Shown piece after piece: positions 54,520-61,726 of a stretch of DNA of 64,000 nt. The translations under genes were made by a program, and so were the position numbers. The DNA comes from Gimesia benthica (lineage in GTDB: Bacteria > Planctomycetota > Planctomycetia > Planctomycetales > Planctomycetaceae): the NCBI RefSeq assembly GCF_009720525.1, contig NZ_CP043930.1, forward strand, positions 7,638,001 through 7,702,000, in the 5' to 3' direction. Below the pieces are notes generated by a model, which ran no database searches, was not told the origin of the DNA, and was given only the letters and a program-made list of their open reading frames with translations. How positions within the stretch are numbered: the first letter of the stretch is position 1; each line of letters begins with the position of its first letter.

Positions 54520-55419
54520 ATGAATGATATGCAGGAAATGTCACTGGGGAATCTCAATTATGAATTCAGCCGTGAACAGGAACCGCGACTCCGCATCAGC
54601 AGCGGCGAGACGATTCGTGTCGAAACGGAAGACGCGCTCTCTGGCCAGATACGAAAGCCTGGAGACTGCCGTGATAAAAGCAAGGTCCCCTATAGCAATC
54701 CGGTAACCGGCCCCATTTATGTGGAGCAGGCCAAACCCGGAGATACCCTCGCGATCCGCATCGAAAAGATCGAATCACGCGACGGTCAATGTGCGACCTA
54801 CACCGGTAATCCGAAACAGCTCTGTCAGTGGCTTGGAACTGATGTCCCGGATGGCGCGCATGTCTGCCCCATTCGCGAGGGCCTGGTTTACTGGAGTGAT
54901 GACATCGCGATCCCTTATCAGCCGATGCTGGGGTGTATCGGCACAACTCCCGCTTACGGCATGCCCAGCACGATGCCCGCCGGTCCGCATGGCGGAAACA
55001 TGGATATTCGCGAAGTCACGGAAGGTAACACGCTCTTCTTGCCGGTCTTTGTTGAGGGCGCTTATCTGTACCTGGGCGACGCCCATGCTGCGATGGGGCA
55101 GGGGGAACTCTCAGCAACCGGACTGGAGATGGCCTCCCACACGACACTGACGATCGAACTCATCAAAGGCAAAACAATCGCCGGTCCCCGCATAGAGACG
55201 CCGGATGAGCTGATCACCGTTGCCAGCGGGACCCCCATGGAACGTGCGACGGCAGAGGCGTTCGCGCAATTGATTCTCTGGATGGAATCAGAGCATGGCT
55301 GGAATCGCTGGCGGGCCTATGACCTGTTAACGCATGTGTCGGAAATTTCCCTGGGATACTATGAGGGAGGCGGACTGGCGGTCAAAGTCCCGAAAAAATA
55401 TGTAGCTCATCCTTCCTGA
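54520..55419 (+). CDS. Acetamidase/formamidase family protein
   Basis: 299 residues; ATG 54529 with AGGA eight bases upstream is a good alternative start. Family landmarks: ISSGETIRVETEDA, VTGPIYVEQAKPGDTLAIRI, CIGTTPAYG, PAGPHGGNMDI, YLGDAHAAMGQGELSATGLE (Asp/His/Glu of the metal or active site), and MTHVSEIS-like LLTHVSEISLGY. Hydrolyses short-chain amides to the acid and ammonia. The dimethylformamidase-like gene follows 72 bp downstream on the same strand, so an amide-degradation unit is plausible. Confidence 0.88.
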   Translation: MNDMQEMSLGNLNYEFSREQEPRLRISSGETIRVETEDALSGQIRKPGDCRDKSKVPYSNPVTGPIYVEQAKPGDTLAIRIEKIESRDGQCATYTGNPKQLCQWLGTDVPDGAHVCPIREGLVYWSDDIAIPYQPMLGCIGTTPAYGMPSTMPAGPHGGNMDIREVTEGNTLFLPVFVEGAYLYLGDAHAAMGQGELSATGLEMASHTTLTIELIKGKTIAGPRIETPDELITVASGTPMERATAEAFAQLILWMESEHGWNRWRAYDLLTHVSEISLGYYEGGGLAVKVPKKYVAHPS

Positions 55420-55491
55420 ACCTGACCCAGTCTCAACGTGATCAGAAGCGACTCAGACGACTGTTTTCCTTTTATGTGACGGAACCGATTC

Positions 55492-57111
55492 ATGCTCATT
55501 GGATATGTCAGCGACGAAAATTACAGCGCGTTATTTGATGTCGCGGTAGAATTTCAGTCCGACGGTCAGTTTTTCAGCACGCGTTCTACCGCTTCCGGCG
55601 CCGTGATCGCCGATCTGCCGGAAGGGGAGTACACAGTGATCCTCCAGCACACAGATCACTGTCCGAAGCGAGTGCAGATGCAGGTTCAGGCGGGACAGAT
55701 CTATCAGTTTCGCCTGCTCTCGAAAAAACTGTACGGCTTTGCCTGGCCTCGCTGCGTAACCGCCGGGGAAGCCTCCGAGTTCCGCGTGCATTCGACCTCC
55801 GAGTATCAGGTCGAGCTTTGGCGCTACGGTAAAGAAAAAGAATACATCCGACGCATCGGCACCTTTGACGATCATGCGCCGCTGGCCAACCTGCAGGTCA
55901 CCCCCGATGGGGATTACTCGCAAGCAGGTGTCAACTGGAACGACATCGGCTATCGAGGAGCCGTACAGCGCCAGTCGGTCACGTCACCGGAAAAATCGGG
56001 CCTGTATATGTTTCATCTCCGGAATCAGTCGGGGGATCATTTTACGTTTCCCTGGGTGGTGGCCCCGGAAACGCCACAGTCTGACATCGCGATTCTGGCC
56101 AGTGATCTGACCTGGAATGCCTACAACAACTTCGGGGGGCGCAGCAACTATCTGAATCCAGATGGACTGCCGGAAACTCCCACCGTGAACAGTCGACAGG
56201 AATTGAGACGCTATCTGAAGCCTTCGTTTGGCGTCTATTGTGTCGAAGAATATCCGCCTCTGTCGCTGGAACGGCCGCAACCTTACCTGCACATCGATCT
56301 GGATGAGCAGCTGCGGGACCCCATTTACAGCCGCATGGGGTGCGGCATGCTGCACTCAGAATGGCGTCTGCTGGGCTGGATGGAAGAACAGGAATTGCCT
56401 TACGACTATTATAGTGAAACACAGTTCCACCTGGGTACGCTGCCCCTGGATCAGTACAAGGTCCTCATCCTGAGTTCACACCCTGAGTACTGGTCGAAGC
56501 AGATGTACGACCGGCTGAAGTCCTGGGTATTCGAATCCGGCGGTCGGCTCATTTATCTGGGTGGGAACGGACTGAACTGCGAAGTGGAGTTCCTGGATGA
56601 TGAACGCATTGTCTATCACAATTCCGACTGCACAAGTTGGTGCGGCGTCGCCATGGATCCTCCCATTCCCGAATCGGAGTCGACCTATGAAAGTCGTTAC
56701 CACGCGCGACAGGAATCGGAAGCGAACCTGTTGGGGGTTGTCTTCTCCTTTGCCGGGATCATGACGGGCGCTCCCTACAAAGTCATTGACGCCGATCACT
56801 GGGCCCTGGCAGGCACGGGGCTCAAGACAGACGATCTGTTCGGCACTGAGAGTCAGCATATGCGCATACCCGGCGGCGCTTCCGGGCACGAAACGGATAA
56901 AATCTCTCCCAGTTCACCCCCACAGGTACACCTCATTGCGCAGGGAACCAACCCGGATAACGGGGGAGCCGACATGATTCATTATCAGACCGACTCGGGA
57001 GGGGAAGTCTTCTCTGTCGGTTCAATCTGCTGGATTACCTCGATGCTTGTCGACAATGATGTTTCTCGAGTCACGCGGAATGTGCTCGATCAGTTTACAA
57101 AATCAGAATGA
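55492..57111 (+). CDS. N,N-dimethylformamidase large-subunit-like protein
   Basis: 539 residues, cytoplasmic (no signal). An N-terminal beta-sandwich (LIGYVSDENYSALFDVAVEF) precedes the C-terminal domain shared with the beta chain of N,N-dimethylformamidase: IAILASDLTWNAYNNFGGRSNY, SLERPQPYLHIDLD, EQELPYDYYSETQFHLG, VLILSSHPEYWSKQMYD, GGRLIYLGGNGLNCEVEF. Known DMFase also needs a small alpha subunit, which is not seen nearby. Next to an acetamidase/formamidase gene, which could process the formamide-type product. Substrate unproven. Confidence 0.8.
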   Translation: MLIGYVSDENYSALFDVAVEFQSDGQFFSTRSTASGAVIADLPEGEYTVILQHTDHCPKRVQMQVQAGQIYQFRLLSKKLYGFAWPRCVTAGEASEFRVHSTSEYQVELWRYGKEKEYIRRIGTFDDHAPLANLQVTPDGDYSQAGVNWNDIGYRGAVQRQSVTSPEKSGLYMFHLRNQSGDHFTFPWVVAPETPQSDIAILASDLTWNAYNNFGGRSNYLNPDGLPETPTVNSRQELRRYLKPSFGVYCVEEYPPLSLERPQPYLHIDLDEQLRDPIYSRMGCGMLHSEWRLLGWMEEQELPYDYYSETQFHLGTLPLDQYKVLILSSHPEYWSKQMYDRLKSWVFESGGRLIYLGGNGLNCEVEFLDDERIVYHNSDCTSWCGVAMDPPIPESESTYESRYHARQESEANLLGVVFSFAGIMTGAPYKVIDADHWALAGTGLKTDDLFGTESQHMRIPGGASGHETDKISPSSPPQVHLIAQGTNPDNGGADMIHYQTDSGGEVFSVGSICWITSMLVDNDVSRVTRNVLDQFTKSE

Positions 57112-57199
57112 GACGCTGATCGGAACTGTGTTCACACTGTTGCGTCGATTAGAATACTTTTAACAAACTTTTAGAAAATGTTTCAGGATTAACTCTGTT

Positions 57200-58612
57200 A
57201 TGAACCGGATAGCCCGTCGTATGAATATGCATGTCTCCAGTTTAGCAGTCACGCTGCTTACTCTTCTTTTCTCTAACGCTCTGCAGGCAGGTCAGCCGGC
57301 CGGGAAAAACGAAAAGGAAACAGCCCGGAACGTGGAATGGGTTCAGCAGGCTGGAGGCCTCAAACATGACAAGATCCGCGGGATCACCGTCGACGCAGCC
57401 GGGAACTGTTATGTCACCGGAGAATTTACGGAAACCGCCGAGTTCGGCGATCAGAAAGTCACCAGCAAGGGAAGCATGGATTTTGTCCTCGCCAAATACA
57501 GCCCGGAAGGCAAACTGCTCTGGATCCAGACCGCCGGGGGAACCCTGATTGATCGCGGCTACGCCGTGGCAGTCGACAAGGTCGGCAATGCATTTGTGAC
57601 CGGACATTTCCAGAGCCCGGAATTTCAGATTGGCGATCAGGTCCTCTATAACCAGGGAGACTATGATTATTTTATTGCCAAATATGATCCGGACGGAAAA
57701 CTTGTCTGGGCGCAGAGTGAGGGCGGGACAGGCTATGATTACGGACATGGAATCGCAGTGACCCTTGCTGGCGACTGCTGCGTCGCCGGTTCATTCGCCG
57801 GGGATGTCAAAATTGGAGATGTCACTGCTCCGAATAAAAAAGGCCGTTCCCTGTTCGCCGCAAAATATGACAATAACGGAAATCTGCTCTGGGCCCAGTT
57901 GGCTGGAAACGGTCGCGGTCAGAGCGGCCATCAGATCGGCGTAGACCGGGTCGGCAACTGTTATGTCTGCGGTTACATCACCGGACAGGTTGAACTGGCG
58001 GGAGAGCAGGTAGGGACAGATACCGCGGTGCAGGACATCTTTCTGGCCAAACTCTCTCCCAATGGCAAGCTGGTCTGGTCGGTGAACTCCGGAGGACAGG
58101 CGAACGGACTGAGCACCGGGGTGGCGGTGGACAGTCGCGGAAACTGTTACATCACCGGGATGTTTAAGAATGAAGCCCGTTTTGGTGACACCGTCATGAA
58201 GAGCAGGGGCACGCACGATATTTTCGTCGCCCGCATCAATGCAGACGGAACGCCTGCGTGGGCCTGTACCGGGGGCGGAGAAAAAATCGACTACGGACTT
58301 GGAATCGCCGTCGATCAGCACGACAACTGCTACGCAACCGGTGAATTCAGCGATGAAGTCCACTTCCAAGGACAGCACTTCAAGAAACTCGGCGGCCGCG
58401 ATGTGTATATCGCCCGCTTTGCTCCTAATGGAAATCTGGACTGGCTGGAAATCCTGGGAGGCGAGAAAAGCGATTTGAGTTATGCGATCGCAGTCGATAA
58501 TAACGATAACTGCTACGTCTCCGGTGCGTTTTCACCAGCGACCCGCTATCAGAAACACGAACTGACCAGTCGGGGTAGCAATGACATTTTCCTGATCAAA
58601 CTGAGTCAATAA
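57200..58612 (+). CDS. Secreted SBBP-repeat beta-propeller protein
   Basis: 470 residues with a signal peptide (SLAVTLLTLLFSNALQAG); inner ATGs at 57221 and 57227 are alternative starts. The rest is seven SBBP repeats of about 61 residues, each with a D..GN(C/A)YVTG.F strand and a (F/L)(A/V)K(Y/L).P(D/E/N)GKL.W end, for example VDAAGNCYVTGEF and LAKYSPEGKLLW. Seven repeats close one propeller. No enzymatic motif; proteins of this kind bind or display at the cell surface. One base separates its stop from the next gene's ATG, so the two are made together. Confidence 0.88.
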   Translation: MNRIARRMNMHVSSLAVTLLTLLFSNALQAGQPAGKNEKETARNVEWVQQAGGLKHDKIRGITVDAAGNCYVTGEFTETAEFGDQKVTSKGSMDFVLAKYSPEGKLLWIQTAGGTLIDRGYAVAVDKVGNAFVTGHFQSPEFQIGDQVLYNQGDYDYFIAKYDPDGKLVWAQSEGGTGYDYGHGIAVTLAGDCCVAGSFAGDVKIGDVTAPNKKGRSLFAAKYDNNGNLLWAQLAGNGRGQSGHQIGVDRVGNCYVCGYITGQVELAGEQVGTDTAVQDIFLAKLSPNGKLVWSVNSGGQANGLSTGVAVDSRGNCYITGMFKNEARFGDTVMKSRGTHDIFVARINADGTPAWACTGGGEKIDYGLGIAVDQHDNCYATGEFSDEVHFQGQHFKKLGGRDVYIARFAPNGNLDWLEILGGEKSDLSYAIAVDNNDNCYVSGAFSPATRYQKHELTSRGSNDIFLIKLSQ

Positions 58613-58613
58613 T

Positions 58614-59675
58614 ATGAGAGTACGAATTCTGTTGAGTCTTGGTCTGCTGGTCACTTGTTGTTCCACTCTGCAGGCACAGCAGGTAATCAAACAGAAGTCT
58701 AAAGCAGATTTACAGAAAGCGGGAGCGCCCCTGGCCGCTGCACGGCGGAAGGCCATTCACGCGCTCCCCTTTCAGCGTCCTTTGACCGATGCCAAGCTCA
58801 AGCAATGGCTGCAGATCACCTCCCGCTGCACGATGGCCGAGTTTGAACTCTTTCTCGCGCCGCTTACACCTCAGGAGCAGAAACTGCTGCAGGTGATCGA
58901 ATCCAAGCCGGCACCCATTGTCAACCGACTCCATTTTGAGAATCTGCGGGACATTTTAAAACAGAAGGCACTGGTCTCCCTGCGCGTGGAGCAGCAGCGG
59001 GAACACAATCGTTTATCACACACCACACCAGCCGTTGAGAATCTCCTGTATGGCGCCTTTGATGCGGTCTTCGCCAGTATTGGGCCGCCCCATGGTTCTC
59101 CCCGCTATGGGGATGTCATTATTCGTCTCAAGGATTCTGTGCGGGAGAATGGCTGGGCCACTCCCTTCAGTGGCATGCATTTTATGTACGCCATCCGCCA
59201 CAAAGATGCCCGCAAAATGCAGGACCTGCTCGCTGCCGGAAAAGAGTTGCCCACGTCTCCCTGGAACCCATTGAGTCTGGGATTTGATGACCGTCTGCAT
59301 TTTGCCAACTATGTGGTGACCGAGCAGTATTGGAACCGGGCACTCGCATATCAGGCGATTCTCGTTCAGCGGAACCTGGATGATTCTCCCGCCAGTCAGA
59401 AGGTCCGGGAACGGTTTACGCAGATGCTGACCGAAAAGGATCCGCAGAAGTTCTGGAGTCTGTTTATCCCGCCGCGCGTCGAGCAGGCATCGACAGAGGA
59501 AAAAGCGGAAGAGATTCCCTTTGGTTACCTGGAAGGGAAATTTGATGATCAGCTTTCGATCCGCTTTTTTGAATCGATCGAAGTTCCGGCTGACAAACTG
59601 GAGGAAGTTCGCAGCTGGCCGGAAGCGCAGCCTTACCTCTCTCTGATCAAAGCCAAACCCGCGGGAACGCCCTGA
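58614..59675 (+). CDS. Secreted protein of unknown function, coupled to the SBBP propeller
   Basis: 353 residues. Signal peptide RILLSLGLLVTCCSTLQAQ with no lipobox. Mainly helical and charged: a repeat-free sequence with several Lys/Gln/Glu-rich helices (LQKAGAPLAAARRKAIHAL, LAPLTPQEQKLLQVIESK) and a loop YGDVIIRLKDSVRENGW in the middle. I recognise no domain. It begins one base after the SBBP gene's stop, so the two proteins are probably partners. The opposite strand holds an overlapping open frame (59016-59729) that I reject as a shadow. Confidence 0.72.
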   Translation: MRVRILLSLGLLVTCCSTLQAQQVIKQKSKADLQKAGAPLAAARRKAIHALPFQRPLTDAKLKQWLQITSRCTMAEFELFLAPLTPQEQKLLQVIESKPAPIVNRLHFENLRDILKQKALVSLRVEQQREHNRLSHTTPAVENLLYGAFDAVFASIGPPHGSPRYGDVIIRLKDSVRENGWATPFSGMHFMYAIRHKDARKMQDLLAAGKELPTSPWNPLSLGFDDRLHFANYVVTEQYWNRALAYQAILVQRNLDDSPASQKVRERFTQMLTEKDPQKFWSLFIPPRVEQASTEEKAEEIPFGYLEGKFDDQLSIRFFESIEVPADKLEEVRSWPEAQPYLSLIKAKPAGTP

Positions 59676-59682
59676 CTTCTCC

Positions 59683-59702
59683 GCCTCAAGCGTTTTTGAG
59701 GC
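59683..59702 (+). terminator. Hairpin after the unknown secreted protein gene
   Basis: GCCTCAA (59683-59689), 6-nt loop, TTGAGGC (59696-59702), seven bp perfect, directly after the stop. No long T run follows, so termination may be weak. Confidence 0.4.
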
Positions 59703-59901
59703 TTCAAAACAGCGCTGATATGCGCACACTCTTCCGTTCTGTATTGCCTGAATTTTGTGCAGAATGCTGTTCTGATGGTCTGTTGGTGGGTTTAACCGTA
59801 GTCAGAGCATCAGCGTCATTTTCCCTGTACACTGCTCGAATTCCCGATATTTCAGACTTTTCAGCGGCCGGTGATCCCGTCGTTCAAAAATTCACCAAGA
59901 A

Positions 59902-59929
59902 TTGGCGTCATTTTTGCATTTTCTATAAG
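59902..59929 (+). promoter_or_regulatory. Possible sigma-70-type promoter for the DUF1559 prepilin gene
   Basis: TTGGCG (59902-59907), 16-bp spacer, TATAAG (59924-59929). Matches the consensus at 4 and 5 of 6 positions. The start of transcription would be about 120 nt before the ATG at 60057. Confidence 0.35.
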
Positions 59930-60056
59930 TGATGTTCTTCGGAAGAGGAGTGTCAGGATCAACTGTACTGATTTGAGTTTTATATTTCCCACGTCGATCC
60001 TGCAGAATTTCCTCTCCTTTTATGCATTTATTTATTTTTATGGAAAGTGTTAAGAG

Positions 60057-61010
60057 ATGGATTTATCAAAACAGAATCGACTCAGAACGCGCGGTTTTAC
60101 GCTGATTGAGTTACTGGTCGTGATTGCCATTATCGCAATACTCATCGCATTGTTGCTGCCTGCAGTCCAGCAGGCACGGGAAGCAGCCCGCCGCAGTTCC
60201 TGCAAAAACAATCTCAAGCAGATGGGACTGGCGCTGCACAACTATCATGACGCCCACAGTGTCTTTCCTCCCGCTGCAATTGCCCCGGGCAGTTGCTACT
60301 GTGAGCGGGTGCTGGGTTTGTCGGCTGGAACGTCTCCCAAACTGTTGAACCATACGTTCTACCAGTTGTTGTTACCCTACCTCGACCTGGCGCCGTTGTA
60401 TAACAAATACAACTTCTCGCTTTCCTCTTCGGATCATGTGGCACGCTCTGATGGCAGCTATTGTGGTTCTGTCGGACCCACGTTTGCAGGTTCGGGGCAG
60501 TTAAGTGTCGCTCCGAATAATTACCCGGTCTTTCTCTGTCCGTCCGATCCGGATCAGACCAGCTACGGCAGCTATCAGAAAACCAGCTATGGCCGTGCCG
60601 GTTATACGACTGAGTACAGCCTCGTCACAACATATGGAACTGATTCAAATCGGTTGAAAGGGACACTTGGCTTCAACGGTTCAGCCAGAATCGGTGACAT
60701 CAAGGATGGAACGAGTAACACGATGGTGCTGATTGAGTCACCCCTGTTGCTGACCAGTTCATCCTACGGTCCTTTCTGGAATTCCTATCGGCACACGAAT
60801 GTGATTCTGCCTTACTCCTATGGGATCAACAAGAATCATCCCGGCTACGATAAGCCGTATGCCTGGGGAGCCGGCAGTCACCATGTCGGGGGATGTCACA
60901 TGCTGATGAACGACGGCAGTGTACGTTTCCTGAGTGAGAATGTGGATCGAATTACCGTGATTCAGGCACTCGTCTCCATTAAAGGGGGCGAGGTCATGCC
61001 GGAATTCTAA
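60057..61010 (+). CDS. DUF1559 protein with type IV prepilin-like N-terminus
   Basis: 317 residues. The N-terminus RGFTLIELLVVIAIIAILIA is a prepilin methylation/cleavage site with the Glu+5 and a pilin helix, so a prepilin peptidase should process it. The DUF1559 body follows: REAARRSSCKNNLKQMGLAL, NYHDAHSVFPP, LLPYLDLAPLYNKYNF, CPSDPD, IKDGTSNTMVLIES, HVGGCHMLMNDGSVRFLSENVD. Very common planctomycete family, thought to build pseudopilus- or surface-like structures; exact role unknown. Followed by the small lipoprotein gene that often accompanies it. Confidence 0.95.
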   Translation: MDLSKQNRLRTRGFTLIELLVVIAIIAILIALLLPAVQQAREAARRSSCKNNLKQMGLALHNYHDAHSVFPPAAIAPGSCYCERVLGLSAGTSPKLLNHTFYQLLLPYLDLAPLYNKYNFSLSSSDHVARSDGSYCGSVGPTFAGSGQLSVAPNNYPVFLCPSDPDQTSYGSYQKTSYGRAGYTTEYSLVTTYGTDSNRLKGTLGFNGSARIGDIKDGTSNTMVLIESPLLLTSSSYGPFWNSYRHTNVILPYSYGINKNHPGYDKPYAWGAGSHHVGGCHMLMNDGSVRFLSENVDRITVIQALVSIKGGEVMPEF

Positions 61011-61049
61011 GCGGCAGTCAGCGTTCGCGATTCTGAAATCATTCACAGT

Positions 61050-61081
61050 CGGAAGCATCAGTCAACTGGCTGATGCTTCCG
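61050..61081 (+). terminator. Perfect 12-bp hairpin between DUF1559 and lipoprotein genes
   Basis: CGGAAGCATCAG (61050-61061), 8-nt loop, CTGATGCTTCCG (61070-61081), all 12 pairs matched. Only a short T-containing stretch follows, so it may protect or attenuate the transcript rather than fully stop it. Confidence 0.55.
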
Positions 61082-61110
61082 GCGTTTACCCCTTTGCATA
61101 AGAGAGAACC

Positions 61111-61545
61111 ATGTTTACCAACGCGCTACGAGTACAGATAGTTCCACTGGTCTGCGGATTGCTGCTGATCTTGAATGCAGGATGTTCCGGTAATTCCGCT
61201 CAGAAACCCGAACTGGCAGAAGTGACAGGAACGGTGACCCTGGATGGAAAACCCCTGTCCGATGCCATCATCGATTTCTTTCCTCAGTCAGCTGCCGACA
61301 AGAGTCAGTCGCGTGCCTCATCCGCCGCTACGGATACAGAAGGCAAATATACACTGAGGTATGACAACAACACGAGCGGCGCCATTCCCGGCGAGCATCT
61401 TGTCCGCATCAGCAAGCCCGATGGAGGAGCCGAGGTCGCCGGTCCCGAAACGTTACCCGCCCGGTACAACGAGCAGACAACATTGCAGGTCACAGTCTCT
61501 AAGACGGCACCAAATACGATCGATTTCGACCTGAAAAGCAAGTAA
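61111..61545 (+). CDS. Small lipoprotein with carboxypeptidase-regulatory-like domain
   Basis: 144 residues. Lipoprotein signal with lipobox NAGC (Cys about 29). One transthyretin/CarbopepD-regulatory-like beta sandwich: VTGTVTLDGKPLSDAIIDFF, TDTEGKYTLRYDNN, AIPGEHLVRISKPDGG and ARYNEQTTLQVTV. Small lipoproteins of this kind stand next to prepilin-type DUF1559 genes throughout the planctomycetes. Periplasmic, no catalytic motif. Confidence 0.9.
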   Translation: MFTNALRVQIVPLVCGLLLILNAGCSGNSAQKPELAEVTGTVTLDGKPLSDAIIDFFPQSAADKSQSRASSAATDTEGKYTLRYDNNTSGAIPGEHLVRISKPDGGAEVAGPETLPARYNEQTTLQVTVSKTAPNTIDFDLKSK

Positions 61546-61550
61546 TTCAT

Positions 61551-61607
61551 AAGCCGACCTGAAACCCAAGTGTTCATACTGACACTTTTATTTCTGAGTC
61601 GGCTTTT
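61551..61607 (+). terminator. Rho-independent terminator after the small lipoprotein
   Basis: Outer stem AAGCCGAC (61551-61558) / GTCGGCTT (61599-61606), inner stem AAGTGT (61568-61573) / ACACTT (61582-61587), ending in TTTT. Right after the stop codon. Confidence 0.6.
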
Positions 61608-61726
61608 CCAGGCCTTGACAAACCTGTCGACAGTCGACACCCTGTTGTTCAGCTGAAGGTTTACATGTCGGGAAGAGTACATTCCCCGATCGAGGTTTGC
61701 TTTCGTAAAACGCCAGGGAGTGTCGT

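Larger units (their letters stand above)
59676..60056. other. Intergenic region before the prepilin-type DUF1559 gene
   Basis: About 380 bp. Contains a hairpin just after the previous gene and a promoter-like pair at 59902-59929 (both listed). The 3' part is AT-rich. No further gene or repeat seen. Confidence 0.45.

Noticed and set aside
57360..58560. Regular repeats that might suggest a CRISPR-like or tandem DNA array
   Set aside because: The period is about 183 bp and in frame; they are protein SBBP repeats with diverged DNA.
59016..59729. Minus-strand frame of 237 codons opposite the unknown secreted protein
   Set aside because: The plus-strand gene has a signal peptide and is coupled to the SBBP gene; the antisense frame has neither signal nor start context.
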